In this document: positions 33,967 through 44,540 of the stretch, piece by piece
Position numbering within the stretch: the stretch's first letter is position 1
Layout: each line of letters opens with the position of its first letter
Assembly: GCF_005860775.1 (NCBI RefSeq)
Contig: NZ_VCHQ01000011.1
Span: 178,528-242,527 of the forward strand
Source of the DNA: Klebsiella indica
GTDB lineage: Bacteria; Pseudomonadota; Gammaproteobacteria; Enterobacterales; Enterobacteriaceae
Direction: 5' to 3'
DNA length: 64,000 nucleotides
The notes under the pieces: model-generated
Database searches by the model: none
What the model was told of the DNA's origin: nothing
The model's input: the letters and a program-made list of their open reading frames with translations, nothing else
Program-made: the position numbers and the translations under genes

Positions 33967-35166
33967 ATGAAGACCTCTTTTACCGCTCGTTTACTTGTTA
34001 CCGCGCTCTCCGTGGCAGCGCTGTCCTCAGTCGCCCGCGCCGATGATCTGAATATTAAAACCATGATCCCAGGCGCCCCGCAGATTGATGCCGCATCCTG
34101 GATCCTTATCGATTACAACTCAGGCAAGGTACTGGCGGAAAACAACGCCGATGCCCGTCGCGATCCCGCAAGTCTGACCAAAATGATGACCAGCTACGTT
34201 ATTGGTCAGGCCATGAAGGCGGGTAAGTTTAAAGAGTCCGATCTGGTCACCATCGGAAACGATGCGTGGGCGACCGGAAACCCGGTCTTTAAAGGTTCCT
34301 CGCTGATGTTTCTTAAGCCTGGCATGCAGGTACCGGTTTCCCAGTTGATTCGCGGTATCAACCTGCAGTCAGGCAACGACGCCTGTGTCGCAATGGCCGA
34401 TTATGTCGCCGGTAGCCAGGATGCCTTCGTTAACCTGATGAACAACTACGTTAACGCTCTGGGCCTGAAAAATACCCACTTCCAGACCGTTCATGGCCTT
34501 GATGCGGATGGCCAGTACAGCTCGGCACGCGATATGGCGCTTATCGGCCAGGCCTTGATCCGTGATGTGCCAAACGAATACGCCATCTACAAAGAAAAAG
34601 AGTTTACTTTCAATGGCATTCGCCAGCTCAACCGTAACGGCCTGCTGTGGGATAACAGCCTCAATGTTGACGGTATCAAGACCGGTCATACGGACAGAGC
34701 GGGCTATAACCTCGTTGCTTCCGCAACCGAAGGCCAGATGCGCCTGATCTCTGCGGTCATGGGTGGGCGTACCTACAAGGGGCGCGAATCCGAAAGCAAA
34801 AAACTGCTGACCTGGGGTTTCCGCTTCTTCGAAACCGTTAATCCACTTAAGGCCGGTAAAGAATTCGCCTCCGAACCCGCCTGGTTTGGCGATAGCGATC
34901 GTGCCTCTCTCGGCGTGGATAAAGATGTTTACCTGACAATCCCGCGTGGTCGAATGAAGGACCTGAAAGCGAGCTACGTCCTGAATAATGCCGAACTACA
35001 CGCCCCACTACAGAAAAATCAGGTGGTCGGCACCATTAATTTCCAGTTAGATGGCAAAACTATCGATCAGCGTCCGCTGGTGGTACTGCAGGAAATTCCG
35101 GAAGGGAATTTCTTCAGTAAAATCATTGATTACATTAAATTAATGTTCCATCACTGGTTTGGTTAA
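33967..35166 (+). CDS. dacA: D-alanyl-D-alanine carboxypeptidase PBP5
   Basis: Periplasmic carboxypeptidase that trims pentapeptides. 399 residues: signal peptide to about residue 25 (ARA-DDL), then Ser69-x-x-Lys72 in SLTKMMT, Ser135-Gly-Asn in LQSGND and Lys238-Thr-Gly. The C-terminal amphipathic helix ([18 protein letters not shown]) anchors it to the inner membrane. ATG 33967 is chosen because it begins the signal peptide. Confidence 0.98.
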   Translation: MKTSFTARLLVTALSVAALSSVARADDLNIKTMIPGAPQIDAASWILIDYNSGKVLAENNADARRDPASLTKMMTSYVIGQAMKAGKFKESDLVTIGNDAWATGNPVFKGSSLMFLKPGMQVPVSQLIRGINLQSGNDACVAMADYVAGSQDAFVNLMNNYVNALGLKNTHFQTVHGLDADGQYSSARDMALIGQALIRDVPNEYAIYKEKEFTFNGIRQLNRNGLLWDNSLNVDGIKTGHTDRAGYNLVASATEGQMRLISAVMGGRTYKGRESESKKLLTWGFRFFETVNPLKAGKEFASEPAWFGDSDRASLGVDKDVYLTIPRGRMKDLKASYVLNNAELHAPLQKNQVVGTINFQLDGKTIDQRPLVVLQEIPEGNFFSKIIDYIKLMFHHWFG

Positions 35167-35217
35167 AAATCGAACACTTGAAAGTGTGATTTTCGTCGCC
35201 ATATACTAAGAATCCTG

Positions 35218-35256
35218 ATAACTCCCACATGACATCGTGGGAGTTATTATTTTTTG
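35218..35256 (+). terminator. dacA terminator
   Basis: Perfect 11-bp stem ATAACTCCCAC (35218-35228) / GTGGGAGTTAT (35237-35247) and a T-rich tail. It ends 20 bp before the ybeD start. Confidence 0.85.
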
Positions 35257-35275
35257 TCGTAACACCGGAGCTGAC

Positions 35276-35539
35276 ATGAAAACCAAACTTAACGAACTGC
35301 TTGAATTCCCTACGCCTTTTACTTACAAAGTCATGGGGCAGGCGTTGCCGGAGCTGGTTGACCAGGTGGTTGAAGTGGTACAGCGCCATGCACCAGGTGA
35401 TTACTCTCCGACGGTAAAACCCAGCAGTAAAGGCAACTACCACTCAGTGTCGATTACTATTAACGCCACGCATATTGAACAGGTAGAAACCCTGTACGAA
35501 GAACTGGGTAATATCGACATCGTACGAATGGTGCTGTAA
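35276..35539 (+). CDS. ybeD: YbeD family protein (DUF493)
   Basis: Small cytoplasmic protein of 87 residues, almost identical to E. coli YbeD as remembered. It adopts an ACT-like fold, which suggests an allosteric or regulatory role, but its function is not established. It lies between dacA and lipB, a conserved neighbourhood that hints at lipoate metabolism. ATG 35276 follows CCGGAG. Confidence 0.93.
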   Translation: MKTKLNELLEFPTPFTYKVMGQALPELVDQVVEVVQRHAPGDYSPTVKPSSKGNYHSVSITINATHIEQVETLYEELGNIDIVRMVL

Positions 35540-35550
35540 ATCTTTTCCCC

Positions 35551-35584
35551 GACCCGGCCTCCGTGCCGGGTCAATCTCTTTATT
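35551..35584 (+). terminator. ybeD terminator
   Basis: Perfect 8-bp stem GACCCGGC (35551-35558) / GCCGGGTC (35565-35572), followed by an interrupted T tract. Confidence 0.65.
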
Positions 35585-35638
35585 TCGCTGTGATATACTC
35601 CCCCCTACTCAAGTCATTTTCTCCGCGGAGATGTTGTT

Positions 35639-36283
35639 TTGCAGCACAATAAAATTCTCATCCGCCAGCTTGGCCTGCAGCCTTACGAACCTGTCTCGCA
35701 GGCAATGCATGAGTTTACCGACACCCGCGATAGCGCGACATTGGATGAAATCTGGCTGGTAGAGCATCACCCGGTGTTTACTCAGGGTCAGGCGGGAAAA
35801 GCTGAACATGTCCTTGTTCCCGGCGATATTCCGGTCATTCAAAGCGATCGCGGCGGCCAGGTGACCTATCACGGCCCCGGACAACAGGTGATGTACGTTC
35901 TGCTGAACCTTAAACGCCGTAAACTCGGCGTACGTGAGTTGGTTACGCTTCTGGAACAAACCGTGGTGAATACGCTGGCGGAATACGCTATTGAATCACA
36001 CCCGCGCGCCGATGCGCCCGGTGTTTACGTCGGCGATCAAAAAATCTGTTCTCTGGGTCTGCGTATCCGCAAAGGCTGTTCATTCCACGGTCTGGCGCTG
36101 AATATTGATATGGATCTGTCACCCTTTCTGAGAATTAATCCATGCGGTTATGCCGGTATGGAAATGACGCAAATGCGTAAGTGGCTGCCGGATGTCCGCC
36201 CGGACAACGTTGCCCCGCGGCTGGTGGCCAATCTGCTGGCATTGCTGAATAATCCGCCTTCTGAGTATATTTCTGCTCGCTAG
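35639..36283 (+). CDS. lipB: Octanoyl-[ACP]:protein N-octanoyltransferase
   Basis: Transfers octanoate from acyl carrier protein to lipoyl domains, the first step of lipoate synthesis. TTG start; 214 residues. The active-site Cys is in [10 protein letters not shown] (near 169), and the conserved Lys is in [24 protein letters not shown] is the family signature. Its product is the substrate of LipA, encoded downstream. Confidence 0.97.
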   Translation: MQHNKILIRQLGLQPYEPVSQAMHEFTDTRDSATLDEIWLVEHHPVFTQGQAGKAEHVLVPGDIPVIQSDRGGQVTYHGPGQQVMYVLLNLKRRKLGVRELVTLLEQTVVNTLAEYAIESHPRADAPGVYVGDQKICSLGLRIRKGCSFHGLALNIDMDLSPFLRINPCGYAGMEMTQMRKWLPDVRPDNVAPRLVANLLALLNNPPSEYISAR

Positions 36284-36569
36284 CGATCGCGTCCCGTTGC
36301 TGCGGGGCGTCGTATCTTGCTCGCCATCAGTAAACGGCCGCATTGTTGTCTGCACGGTAGATCCTGAACGGTTTTGTTCACGGGAGATAAATCAGGCGCA
36401 AAAAAGCATAAAACAACAACTATTTTACAATTTGCCCGGCAAGCAGGCTGATTTATGCCCCGTATCAATGATATACTGCCTGCGCTTAATTCAAAAATAG
36501 TTGATAAATACAACATTTACTTGAATTAACGCGCACGTCTTCGTCACTCGCAACTGGAACACGCACGCT
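36284..36569. other. Spacer lipB-lipA lacking ybeF
   Basis: 286 bp with no gene. In E. coli the LysR-type gene ybeF occupies this spot; here only A/T-rich leader sequence of lipA is seen, with a TATACT hexamer at 36473-36478 that could be a -10 box. Confidence 0.5.
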
Positions 36570-37535
36570 ATGAGTAAACCCATTGTGATGGAACGCGGTG
36601 TTAAATACCGCGATGCCGATAAAATGGCCCTTATCCCGGTGAAAAACGTGGTAACTGAGCGGGAAGCTCTGCTCAGAAAACCGGAATGGATGAAAATCAA
36701 ACTTCCGGCTGACTCATCCCGTATTCAGGGGATCAAGGCAGCGATGCGTAAGAATGGCCTGCACTCCGTGTGCGAAGAAGCCTCTTGCCCTAACCTCGCG
36801 GAATGCTTTAACCACGGAACGGCAACCTTTATGATCCTGGGCGCTATCTGTACCCGTCGTTGCCCGTTTTGCGATGTGGCGCACGGTCGTCCGGTCACAC
36901 CCGATGCCAGCGAGCCGCAAAAACTGGCGCAAACCATTGCCGATATGGCGTTGCGCTATGTCGTCGTAACCTCCGTCGATCGCGACGACCTGCGTGATGG
37001 CGGCGCGCAACATTTCGCTGACTGCATCAAAGCGATTCGTGAGAAGAGCCCGGCCATTAAAATTGAAACGCTGGTGCCAGATTTCCGTGGTCGTATGGAT
37101 CGGGCGCTGGAAATTCTTCAGGCGACGCCGCCGGATGTCTTTAACCATAACCTGGAAAACGTACCGCGTCTGTATCGTCAGGTGCGTCCGGGAGCTGACT
37201 ACAACTGGTCGCTCAAGCTGCTGGAACGTTTTAAAGAAGCGCATCCCGAGATCCCAACGAAATCAGGTTTGATGGTCGGTTTAGGCGAAACAAATGCCGA
37301 AATCATTGAAGTCATGCGCGATCTTCGCCGTCACGGCGTCACCATGTTGACGCTAGGCCAGTACTTGCAGCCAAGCCGTCACCACCTGCCGGTAAAACGC
37401 TACGTCAGCCCGGATGAGTTCGAAGAGATGAAAGCCGAAGCGATGGCGATGGGCTTTACCCATGCAGCTTGCGGGCCCTTTGTCCGCTCCTCTTATCACG
37501 CTGACCTGCAGGCCAAAGGCATGGAAGTGAAATAA
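36570..37535 (+). CDS. lipA: Lipoyl synthase
   Basis: Radical SAM enzyme that inserts two sulfurs into protein-bound octanoate. 321 residues, as in E. coli. The auxiliary cluster cysteines are in [12 protein letters not shown] (about 68-79), the radical SAM motif is CTRRCPFC (about 94-101), and a C-terminal RSSYHA serine ligand is present. Single-gene unit with a strong terminator. Confidence 0.98.
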   Translation: MSKPIVMERGVKYRDADKMALIPVKNVVTEREALLRKPEWMKIKLPADSSRIQGIKAAMRKNGLHSVCEEASCPNLAECFNHGTATFMILGAICTRRCPFCDVAHGRPVTPDASEPQKLAQTIADMALRYVVVTSVDRDDLRDGGAQHFADCIKAIREKSPAIKIETLVPDFRGRMDRALEILQATPPDVFNHNLENVPRLYRQVRPGADYNWSLKLLERFKEAHPEIPTKSGLMVGLGETNAEIIEVMRDLRRHGVTMLTLGQYLQPSRHHLPVKRYVSPDEFEEMKAEAMAMGFTHAACGPFVRSSYHADLQAKGMEVK

Positions 37536-37594
37536 TTCTGCCCTGCGCGGTAACAGTTGGTTGCATCTTTTCTGGTATCGCGCACATTAATGAC

Positions 37595-37633
37595 AAAAAG
37601 AGGCCGCAACGTTCAACGTAGCGGCCTCTTTGT
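37595..37633. terminator. Bidirectional terminator lipA/tatE
   Basis: Perfect 11-bp stem AAAGAGGCCGC (37597-37607) / GCGGCCTCTTT (37621-37631) with an inner ACGTT/AACGT stem. A and T flanks allow function on both strands, for lipA (+) and tatE (-). Confidence 0.85.
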
Positions 37634-37688
37634 CGACCGGTTGTACCGCCCGACAATGCGCCCCCCGTAACGGGGAACGCACCATTAA

Positions 37689-37895
37689 TTACTCTTTATG
37701 AGAAAGCTTCTGTGCAGGTGCTTCTTCATCTGCGCTGGTCTTCTTCACACTATCATCGTCATCGTTCATGGCTTTTTTAAAGCCCTTGATAGCCGAGCCC
37801 AGGTCTCCACCCAGCGTGCGTAATTTTTTGGTACCAAACACTAAGATAATCAGTGCTGCGACTACCAGTAGTTTGGTAATACTAATCTCACCCAT
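37689..37895 (-). CDS. tatE: Twin-arginine translocase subunit TatE
   Basis: TatA-like component of the Tat pathway for folded proteins. From ATG 37895 (MGEISITK) it has 68 residues: one N-terminal membrane helix (about 5-22), the [14 protein letters not shown] amphipathic hinge and an acidic C terminus. An upstream in-frame extension of eight residues is rejected by comparison with E. coli. Confidence 0.95.
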   Translation of the reverse strand: MGEISITKLLVVAALIILVFGTKKLRTLGGDLGSAIKGFKKAMNDDDDSVKKTSADEEAPAQKLSHKE

Positions 37896-38022
37896 AGCTA
37901 ACCTTCTTCTATAATACAAGCTGCGAATACGCCATCATACACGGATACAATTAACGGCTATTTGACGCGCGGACACAATAGCAATCTGTAACAAGGTGAA
38001 TCAAGCTTTGTTTAAAAAAACA

Positions 38023-38811
38023 TCATAATAGTTGCGGTGGCGCAAAACGACGGTTCTGTAACACCGGCAAGCTTTTTCGTACCTGCTGAAGATAATCAAC
38101 CGAAAGCTCGGCAAAAATCAACTGCGGCTGCACGGCAGCTCCGGCAAGAGTCGTTCCCATGGGATCAACAATACGGCTCTGACCAATATTACGCGTTCCG
38201 CACTCTCCTGCAGCAATAATATAACAGGTTGTATCCAGTGCGCGCGCTGATAACAACGTTGCCCAATGCTGTTCCTTCATTGCCCCTCTTACCCATGCAA
38301 CAGGGAGCGCCAGTATTTCAGCCCCGCTGAGCGCCAGCGACAACGCCAGTTCAGGAAAGCGTAAATCGTAACAGGTCATCAGCCCGACGCGCATACCATC
38401 GACCTCAATGAGCGGCGGGATCTGTCTTCCGGCATCAACCAGCCGGGACTCCTGAATATTGAACGCATCATACAAATGTAGCTTTTGATATTGCGCAATA
38501 ATCTTCCCTTGTCGTAAAGCCACCAGCGTATTCGTTGCCCGGCCCTCGCCAGAGGGCACATGGAGGGTCAACAACGTGGTCAACGCGTTATTTTCGCTCT
38601 CCGTCAGCAGCAACTGTAAAAAGCCGCCATCCAGAGGCTGGGCCGATTTAACCGATAAATCCGCATCATTATCATCCCGCGCCAGTAACGCTTCCGGGAG
38701 AACCAGCAGCGCAGCCCCTCGTCCGGCAGCCTGACGCATCATGCCGACGCAGGTCCGCGCATTGACCATCCAGTCCGGCGTAACGGCAAATTGTCCGGCA
38801 GCAACAAGCAT
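38023..38811 (-). CDS. ybeM: Deaminated glutathione amidase (nitrilase family)
   Basis: Nitrilase-superfamily hydrolase that repairs deaminated glutathione. From ATG 38811 ([10 protein letters not shown]) it has 262 residues. The Glu-Lys-Cys triad is visible: Glu in VLPEALLA, Lys in QKLHLYDA and Cys in [11 protein letters not shown]. In common E. coli K-12 the gene is damaged in some annotations; here it reads through intact. It is divergent from crcB. Confidence 0.92.
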   Translation of the reverse strand: MLVAAGQFAVTPDWMVNARTCVGMMRQAAGRGAALLVLPEALLARDDNDADLSVKSAQPLDGGFLQLLLTESENNALTTLLTLHVPSGEGRATNTLVALRQGKIIAQYQKLHLYDAFNIQESRLVDAGRQIPPLIEVDGMRVGLMTCYDLRFPELALSLALSGAEILALPVAWVRGAMKEQHWATLLSARALDTTCYIIAAGECGTRNIGQSRIVDPMGTTLAGAAVQPQLIFAELSVDYLQQVRKSLPVLQNRRFAPPQLL

Positions 38812-38902
38812 CTTATCTCTCCCATCCAGTAATCCATAGCCAATATGGTATTTCACGCGCTACACTTGAAAATCAGTATTAATCAATAAACAGAGAACGA
38901 TC

Positions 38903-39286
38903 GTGTTGCAACTTCTTTTGGCTGTATTTATTGGCGGCGGCACTGGCAGCGTTCTGCGCTGGTTGTTGAGTATGAAGCTTAACCCCATGCACCATGCTAT
39001 TCCCCTTGGCACGCTCACCGCTAACCTGCTAGGCGCTTTTATCATCGGTGCCGGACTGGCCTGGTTTAACCGCCTGACGGCGATTGACCCGATGTGGAAA
39101 CTGCTCATCACCACCGGCTTTTGCGGCGGACTGACGACCTTCTCCACATTTTCCTCTGAAGTTGTCTTTCTGCTACAACAGGGGCGTTTTAGCTGGGCAT
39201 TGCTGAACGTTCTCGTCAACTTACTGGGCTCATTCGCCATGACGGCTGCCGCGTTCTGGCTGTTTTCTCATGCCGCCAGTCGCTAA
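38903..39286 (+). CDS. crcB: Fluoride efflux channel CrcB/Fluc
   Basis: Inner-membrane dual-topology fluoride channel. GTG start; 127 residues with four hydrophobic helices. Family motifs [20 protein letters not shown] and [13 protein letters not shown] are present. The 91-bp upstream gap is too short and lacks the pattern of a fluoride riboswitch. Confidence 0.96.
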   Translation: MLQLLLAVFIGGGTGSVLRWLLSMKLNPMHHAIPLGTLTANLLGAFIIGAGLAWFNRLTAIDPMWKLLITTGFCGGLTTFSTFSSEVVFLLQQGRFSWALLNVLVNLLGSFAMTAAAFWLFSHAASR

Positions 39287-39480
39287 AAACCGGTTGTTAA
39301 GGTTGCTGACACCGTGGGTTCTTCCGAGCCTTTCCGGCTGCGCTTCACTTACGCAGGATAAGGTAAAATGCAGAGCATACTGATATTTTGGTTTTCCACG
39401 ACAAGAAAGGCAGGCATAGCCGTCATATGGCAGAAATACGGACATAATCGCTGATACCGATTTGTCATCCGTTCTGAAAC

Positions 39481-39508
39481 AAAAAAACCCGCTAAGCGCG
39501 GGTTTTTA
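39481..39508 (-). terminator. cspE terminator
   Basis: Perfect 10-bp stem AAAAACCCGC (39483-39492) / GCGGGTTTTT (39498-39507) with a 5-nt loop. It is symmetric, so it can also stop read-through from crcB. Confidence 0.88.
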
Positions 39509-39527
39509 TATTCTGCTGACGCGTGGC

Positions 39528-39737
39528 TTAGATAGGCATTACGTTTGCAGCAGAAGGGCCTTTGGCACCGTTAGTGATTTCGAACTCTACACGCTGTCCT
39601 TCAGCCAGAGTTTTGAAACCGTTGGACTGGATTGCAGAGAAGTGTACGAATACATCTTTGCTGCCATCTTCCGGAGTAATGAAACCGAATCCTTTGGATT
39701 CATTAAACCACTTAACGTTACCTTTAATCTTAGACAT
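39528..39737 (-). CDS. cspE: Cold-shock-like protein CspE
   Basis: Constitutive single-stranded nucleic acid-binding protein with antitermination and RNA-chaperone activity. 69 residues with RNP1 (KGFGFI) and RNP2 (VFVHF). ATG 39737 is used; TTG immediately upstream (39740) also reads in frame. An A/T-rich leader of up to 194 bp separates it from pagP. Confidence 0.96.
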   Translation of the reverse strand: MSKIKGNVKWFNESKGFGFITPEDGSKDVFVHFSAIQSNGFKTLAEGQRVEFEITNGAKGPSAANVMPI

Positions 39738-39931
39738 CAAAATTACCTTTATATGAAAAAATGGACACTAATACTGTGTCGCTTACCAGTACACCAATTG
39801 TGGTACCTTTTGTCCAGCGCAACTTTTCTAAAAAGTGATAAAAGTCTCTATATTTTTCTACAGAGTCCGTTTAGTTGTTGTTTTTCCACAGGACAGACTG
39901 CTTATCTCTTTTATTGCTATACCATCGCGAA

Positions 39932-40501
39932 TTAAAACTGGATACGCGCCCAGGCAAAGTAAACGTTACCGTTGTTATACGTACCTGGTATATAGGTCAT
40001 CTGGAACGTTGCGGGACCGTAGCCAATAGAAGCCAGAGGCAGCACTACCGGAATCGGGATATAGTTCCAGTTATCACGCGCGGTCACGCCAAGAGTATAC
40101 CCCAGGCCAAGATGGAAATTATCATCAGCCAAAGGACGCCAGGTTTTCTCCCAGCCATAACCGCCAATAGGTTCCCACTTGTTAAAAGAGTCTTTAAAGG
40201 CCATCAGATAAATACCGTGCCAGTTCCCCTGCGCGTCCCAGCGGGAAACGCCGAAACCAGCCCCCCACGGGCGCTCGTTATACTTATCTGTTTTTTCTTT
40301 GTCATAGGCGAAGCGGGCATGCCAGGTTATCGCCGGAATGTACAGATCGTAGTGCTCAGGCGCATTCCATGTCTGAGCGACATTATCACTTAGCGTGTTA
40401 TAACCATCACGAAGCGTGGAACTAAACGATGCGTTAGCAGAAGTGGATGCCACTAACAGGCTGAGACATCCAAGAAAAAAACATGTAAATCGACGTAGCA
40501 T
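39932..40501 (-). CDS. pagP: Lipid A palmitoyltransferase PagP
   Basis: Outer-membrane beta-barrel that transfers palmitate from phospholipid to lipid A; PhoPQ-controlled in relatives. From ATG 40501 (MLRRFTCFF) it has 189 residues with a signal peptide ending near ANA (about 24). The active-site His and Ser are in [15 protein letters not shown] and in the downstream loop. It ends in an aromatic residue (RIQF) as barrels do. Confidence 0.95.
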   Translation of the reverse strand: MLRRFTCFFLGCLSLLVASTSANASFSSTLRDGYNTLSDNVAQTWNAPEHYDLYIPAITWHARFAYDKEKTDKYNERPWGAGFGVSRWDAQGNWHGIYLMAFKDSFNKWEPIGGYGWEKTWRPLADDNFHLGLGYTLGVTARDNWNYIPIPVVLPLASIGYGPATFQMTYIPGTYNNGNVYFAWARIQF

Positions 40502-40687
40502 TAACACTTCTCTATTACCAGTACCATGATTAAAGCGAAACAAGATAGCAAAGATAATCTTAATATTACCTTAACGAAGCACGGCAAGCTCTTGATTTCT
40601 CCGGTACAAAACTCTGAAAGTCGCCACCTGGCGCATTTTTGCTGCCTATCTCTTCCGCATCTCTTATCGATATTATCAATCTATTCA

Positions 40688-40701
40688 TTGATTTAAATCA
40701 G
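40688..40701. promoter_or_regulatory. FNR box upstream of dcuC
   Basis: TTGAT-TTAA-ATCAG matches the FNR consensus TTGAT-N4-ATCAA except for the last base. It lies 91 bp before the dcuC start, fitting known anaerobic FNR activation of dcuC. The rest of the 291-bp pagP-dcuC gap is A/T-rich without a gene. Confidence 0.75.
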
Positions 40702-40792
40702 AAATCTTCATCCGTTTTTTAGGCACATTCGCTCACTAAATTTTTCCTCATCTGCATTCATTAGCAGATTATTTTGGTCATGAGTAAAAAGA

Positions 40793-42165
40793 ATGCTTAC
40801 GTTAGTTGAGATCCTGATTGGTATAGTGGTCATTGTGGGCGTCGCTCGCTATATCATTAAAGGCTATTCCGCCACCGGGGTACTGTTCCTCGGCGGTTTA
40901 GTATTGCTTATCGCCAGCGCGCTATGGGGCATAAGATCCTTCCGGACAGTGCAAAGAGTACGGGTTACTCCGCGACGGATATCGTCGAATACGTGAAAAT
41001 TCTGCTGATGAGCCGCGGCGGCGACCTCGGCATGATGATTATGATGCTGTGCGGTTTCGCAACTTACATGACCCATATCGGCGCCAACGATATGGTGGTG
41101 AAACTGGCCTCAAAACCGTTACGCTACATTAATTCCCCGTACCTGCTGATGATCGCTGCTTATTTCGTTGCCTGCCTGATGTCGCTGGCGGTTTCTTCTG
41201 CAACCGGTCTCGGGGTACTGCTCATGGCAACCCTGTTCCCGATAATGGTTAACGTGGGTATCAGCCGTGGCGCAGCCGCGGCGATTTGCGCCTCTCCCGC
41301 GGCGATCATTCTTTCCCCTACCTCTGGTGATGTGGTGCTGGCCGCCGAAGCAGCCGAAATGCCGCTGATTGACTTTGCCTTTAAAACCACGTTACCTATC
41401 TCCATCGTGGCTATTATCAGCATGGCCGTCGCCCACTTTTTCTGGCAACGCTATCTGGACAAAAAAGAAAATGTCGCCCACGAGATGCTCGATGTGAACG
41501 AAATCACCACTACCGCCCCTGCTTTTTATGCCATCCTGCCGTTTACGCCAATCATTGGCGTACTCATTTTTGACGGCAAATGGGGGCCGGAACTGCATAT
41601 TATCGCGATTCTCGTTCTCTGCATGCTGATTACGGCAATACTGGAATTCTGTCGCGGTTTCAATACCCAAAATGTGTTCACCGGGCTGGAGACGGCATAT
41701 CGCGGCATGGCTGACGCATTTGCCGGCGTCGTCATGCTGTTGGTCGCCGCTGGCGTCTTTGCGCAAGGACTGAGCACAATTGGCTTTATCAGCAGCCTGA
41801 TCTCTATCGCCACCTCGTTCGGCTCCGCCAGTATTATTCTGATGCTGGTACTGGTTATTCTGACGATGCTGGCGGCGATGACCACCGGTTCCGGTAATGC
41901 GCCATTCTACGCCTTTGTGGAGATGATCCCGAAGCTGGCGCACTCTTCCGGCATCAACCCCGCGTACCTCTCTATCCCGATGTTACAGGCCTCTAACCTT
42001 GGTCGCACCATTTCTCCGGTTTCGGGCGTTGTGGTCGCTGTCGCAGGGATGGCAAAAATCTCACCGTTCGAGGTCGTTAAACGGACTTCCGTTCCTGTGT
42101 TAGTCGGTCTGTTAGTCGTTATCATTGCCACTGAAGTGCTGGTCCCGGTTAGCGTAATCCACTAA
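40793..42165 (+). pseudogene. dcuC: Anaerobic C4-dicarboxylate transporter DcuC, frameshifted
   Basis: DcuC exports succinate during fermentation. Frame one from ATG 40793 gives 43 residues matching the E. coli N terminus (to ...LLIASA), then leaves the family. The +2 frame resumes from ATG 40924 (MGHKILPDS) and matches to the end. Codon 44 has only two bases (40922-40923): one base is missing. The downstream frame alone is 413 residues and lacks the first membrane segments, with no visible ribosome site. It is either a recent inactivating deletion or a sequencing error; FNR box and terminator remain intact. Confidence 0.9.
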
Positions 42166-42181
42166 CGCCGTTCCCCCCGTG

Positions 42182-42207
42182 AAAAGGTGCCTGCTGGCGC
42201 CTTTTTA
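42182..42207 (+). terminator. dcuC terminator
   Basis: Stem AAAAGGTGCC / GGCGCCTTTT (one G-T pair) with loop TGCT, then T. Confidence 0.82.
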
Positions 42208-42257
42208 TGCTTTAATTACGCAATATTATTAAAGATCATTTGTCATCAGGAATAAAA

Positions 42258-43055
42258 ATGTTCAGGAAGGATTTCATCGCCATTGCGCTCTTGCTGAGCG
42301 CAAGCCAGGTCAGCGCGGAACCGCTGGTCGCAACACAATATGGCGATTTCGACCGCTACGTGCTCGCGCTCTCCTGGCAAACAGGATTCTGCCAAAGCAT
42401 GCATGACAGAAAACGTAACGAACCGGAAGAGTGTCGTTTACAACAAGAGCGCGACAATAAAGCGGATTTTTTGACCGTACACGGCCTGTGGCCAGGGCTG
42501 CCTAAATCTATCGCCGCCCGCGGCGTGGATCAACGCCGATGGATGCGCTTTGGTTGCGCGACACGCCCCATTCCCAACATGCCTGAAGCGCAGGCCGGGA
42601 GAAAATGCCAGGCCGCAGAAACCGGGCTGTCGCTGGAAATGGCGAATAAGCTCAACGATGTGATGCCAGGCGCCGGGGGAAGTTCCTGTCTCGAACGCTA
42701 TGAATATGCCAAGCACGGCGTTTGCTTTGGTTTTAACCCCGACGACTATTTCGCTGCCATGGTTCGCCTGAATGGCGAGGTCAAACACAGCCCTGTGGGG
42801 ACGTTCCTCGCAAAGCACTATGGGCAAACCGTTAGCCGTGATGATTTTGATGCGGCGGTGGCGCAGGCCTATGGTAAACAGAATGTGAAGGCATTCAAAT
42901 TAACCTGCCATGGTAACCCCGCCTATCTGACCGAGATGCAAATTTCCATCAAGGCCGCGTCAATCAATACCCCGCTGGCGGTTGATTCATTCTTACCTCA
43001 ACCACATCCAGGCAACTGCGGTAAGCAATTTGTACTGGATAAAGCGGGGAGCTAA
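42258..43055 (+). CDS. rna: Ribonuclease I (T2 family)
   Basis: Periplasmic broad-specificity endoribonuclease. From ATG 42258 it has 265 residues with a signal peptide ending near VSA (about 18-20). The two catalytic T2 segments are present: LTVHGLWPGLP (His near 70) and RYEYAKHGVCFG (Glu, Lys, His). Many cysteines fit the disulfide-rich periplasmic enzyme. In E. coli the citrate genes lie beside it; here it directly follows dcuC. Confidence 0.95.
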   Translation: MFRKDFIAIALLLSASQVSAEPLVATQYGDFDRYVLALSWQTGFCQSMHDRKRNEPEECRLQQERDNKADFLTVHGLWPGLPKSIAARGVDQRRWMRFGCATRPIPNMPEAQAGRKCQAAETGLSLEMANKLNDVMPGAGGSSCLERYEYAKHGVCFGFNPDDYFAAMVRLNGEVKHSPVGTFLAKHYGQTVSRDDFDAAVAQAYGKQNVKAFKLTCHGNPAYLTEMQISIKAASINTPLAVDSFLPQPHPGNCGKQFVLDKAGS

Positions 43056-43181
43056 CGATATCTCCACTGCGTTATTCCCGTAAAGGCAGCAAATGAGGTG
43101 TCATTTGACGCGTCATCATCGATGAATGTGCGTTTAATCACTTCAAACGGCTAACAAGTCTCAGTATGATGGCAGAAGATT

Positions 43182-43214
43182 AACCCTTGCCCTTTCCGGC
43201 GAGGGTTTTCTTTT
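43182..43214 (+). terminator. rna terminator
   Basis: Stem AACCCTTGCC (43182-43191) / GGCGAGGGTT (43198-43207) with one T-G pair, then TTCTTTT. Confidence 0.75.
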
Positions 43215-43247
43215 ACGGACAGGTTCCTGGATAACACGGAGTATGCG

Positions 43248-43658
43248 ATGACCAGACCCGCAATCATCATTAATGAACTTGATGCAGAACGCATCGACAG
43301 GTTGCTTGAACAACCTGCTTTCGCCAATTCACCGGTGGCGGATACGCTGAACGACGAGCTCGACCGCGCGCAAATGCTGTCTCCGGAAGCCATGCCGCAT
43401 GATGTTGTCAGTATGAACAGCCGGGTGCGATTTCGTGATTTAACAACCGGTGAAGAACGTATTCGGACACTGGTTTTCCCGGCTCAGGTCACGGACAGCA
43501 GCACTCAACTTTCGGTCATGGCGCCGGTCGGCGCAGCCCTGCTGGGTCTCAAAGTCGGGAGCGTCATTCACTGGGAATTACCGGGCGGCACCTCAACGCA
43601 CCTTGAAGTCCTTGAGCTGCTATACCAACCGGAAGCCGCGGGCGATCTCCATCGTTAA
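43248..43658 (+). CDS. rnk: Regulator of nucleoside diphosphate kinase Rnk
   Basis: GreA/GreB-like protein that binds RNA polymerase in the secondary channel region and affects nucleoside diphosphate kinase levels. 136 residues, the E. coli length: short N-terminal coiled coil and C-terminal FKBP-like domain ([19 protein letters not shown] and [15 protein letters not shown]). Single-gene unit with terminator. Confidence 0.95.
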   Translation: MTRPAIIINELDAERIDRLLEQPAFANSPVADTLNDELDRAQMLSPEAMPHDVVSMNSRVRFRDLTTGEERIRTLVFPAQVTDSSTQLSVMAPVGAALLGLKVGSVIHWELPGGTSTHLEVLELLYQPEAAGDLHR

Positions 43659-43692
43659 TCACTCTGCAGCCTGAGGCGTTTTACGCTTTATC

Positions 43693-43718
43693 AGAGGATG
43701 TATTCACATCCTCTTTCT
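43693..43718 (+). terminator. rnk terminator
   Basis: Perfect 9-bp stem AGAGGATGT / ACATCCTCT with loop ATTC, then TTTCTG. The remaining gap to uspG (43719-44039) contains no recognised gene. Confidence 0.72.
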
Positions 43719-44039
43719 GCCTGTATCAGGCTATCTGCTTCTTTTGACAACGTTTTAGCTCATCCTTAACCCGTTCTGACAGTTTTGCGACCTGAATGGC
43801 ACAATATTTTCTTATAATATGCTGATATATATAAATCATTCGGAATACATTGATGCGGCAACGGAGAGGGGTTCCGCGTTTACGCAGGCCATACGACTAC
43901 CGGGTCAGCAACAGAGGTAAACGCCGCCTGACGCTCCGTAACAGTAAGGCTCAGGAATGGAGCCAGTCAATTCGTGGCCAGCGAAGAAGCCGTGACAAAA
44001 ATGAAGTCTATCGAAGCAGATGTACAAGGAGGAATACAT

Positions 44040-44468
44040 ATGTATAAAACAATCATTATGCCCGTTGATGTTTTTGAGATGGAGCTAAGCGATAAAGCGG
44101 TCCGCCATGCGGAGTTTTTAGCCCAGCAGGACGGAATTATCCATCTTCTTCACGTACTCCCCGGTTCCTCAAGCTTCACAATGAGCCGTTTCACCGCTGA
44201 TCTGCGCCGTTTTGAAGAGCATTTACAGCATGAAGCGGAGAGCCGTCTTCAGACAATGGTCGGGCATTTCAGTATTGATCCCTCGCGTATCAAAATACAT
44301 GTTCGTTTTGGCAACGTACGCGATATGGTGAATGAACTGGCAAACGAAATTGAAGCAGATGTTGTGGTAATTGGCTCACGCAATCCGTCAATCAGCACTC
44401 ACCTGCTCGGTTCCAATGCCTCCAGCGTGATCCGTCATGCTCATATTCCAGTCATGGTGGTGAGATAA
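44040..44468 (+). CDS. uspG: Universal stress protein UspG
   Basis: Cytoplasmic stress-induced nucleotide-binding protein. From ATG 44040 (AAGGAGG ribosome site 8 bp upstream) it has 142 residues, as in E. coli. The ATP-binding pattern G-2x-G-9x-G-S/T is visible in [18 protein letters not shown]. The upstream in-frame extension to 43974 lacks similarity and is rejected on the ribosome site. Confidence 0.96.
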   Translation: MYKTIIMPVDVFEMELSDKAVRHAEFLAQQDGIIHLLHVLPGSSSFTMSRFTADLRRFEEHLQHEAESRLQTMVGHFSIDPSRIKIHVRFGNVRDMVNELANEIEADVVVIGSRNPSISTHLLGSNASSVIRHAHIPVMVVR

Positions 44469-44478
44469 TCTCCTGAGT

Positions 44479-44509
44479 AAAAAGAGGCTACTCGCGGGTA
44501 GCCTCTTTA
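44479..44509. terminator. Bidirectional terminator uspG/ahpF
   Basis: Perfect 11-bp stem AAAGAGGCTAC (44481-44491) / GTAGCCTCTTT (44498-44508), A- and T-flanked, between convergent uspG and ahpF. Confidence 0.87.
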
Positions 44510-44540
44510 TGACGCAGATGAGCTCTGACTTGCTTCTGAA

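Noticed and set aside
38023..38856. Longer start for ybeM at 38856
   Set aside because: The extra 15 residues are absent from the E. coli protein as remembered and reach into the crcB promoter gap.
38812..38902. Fluoride riboswitch before crcB
   Set aside because: The 91-bp gap is mostly the ybeM 5' region and lacks the conserved fluoride-aptamer pattern.
43850..44047. 65-codon Arg-rich reading before uspG
   Set aside because: No known relative, overlaps the uspG start, and has the composition of chance translation; kept only as a remote possibility.
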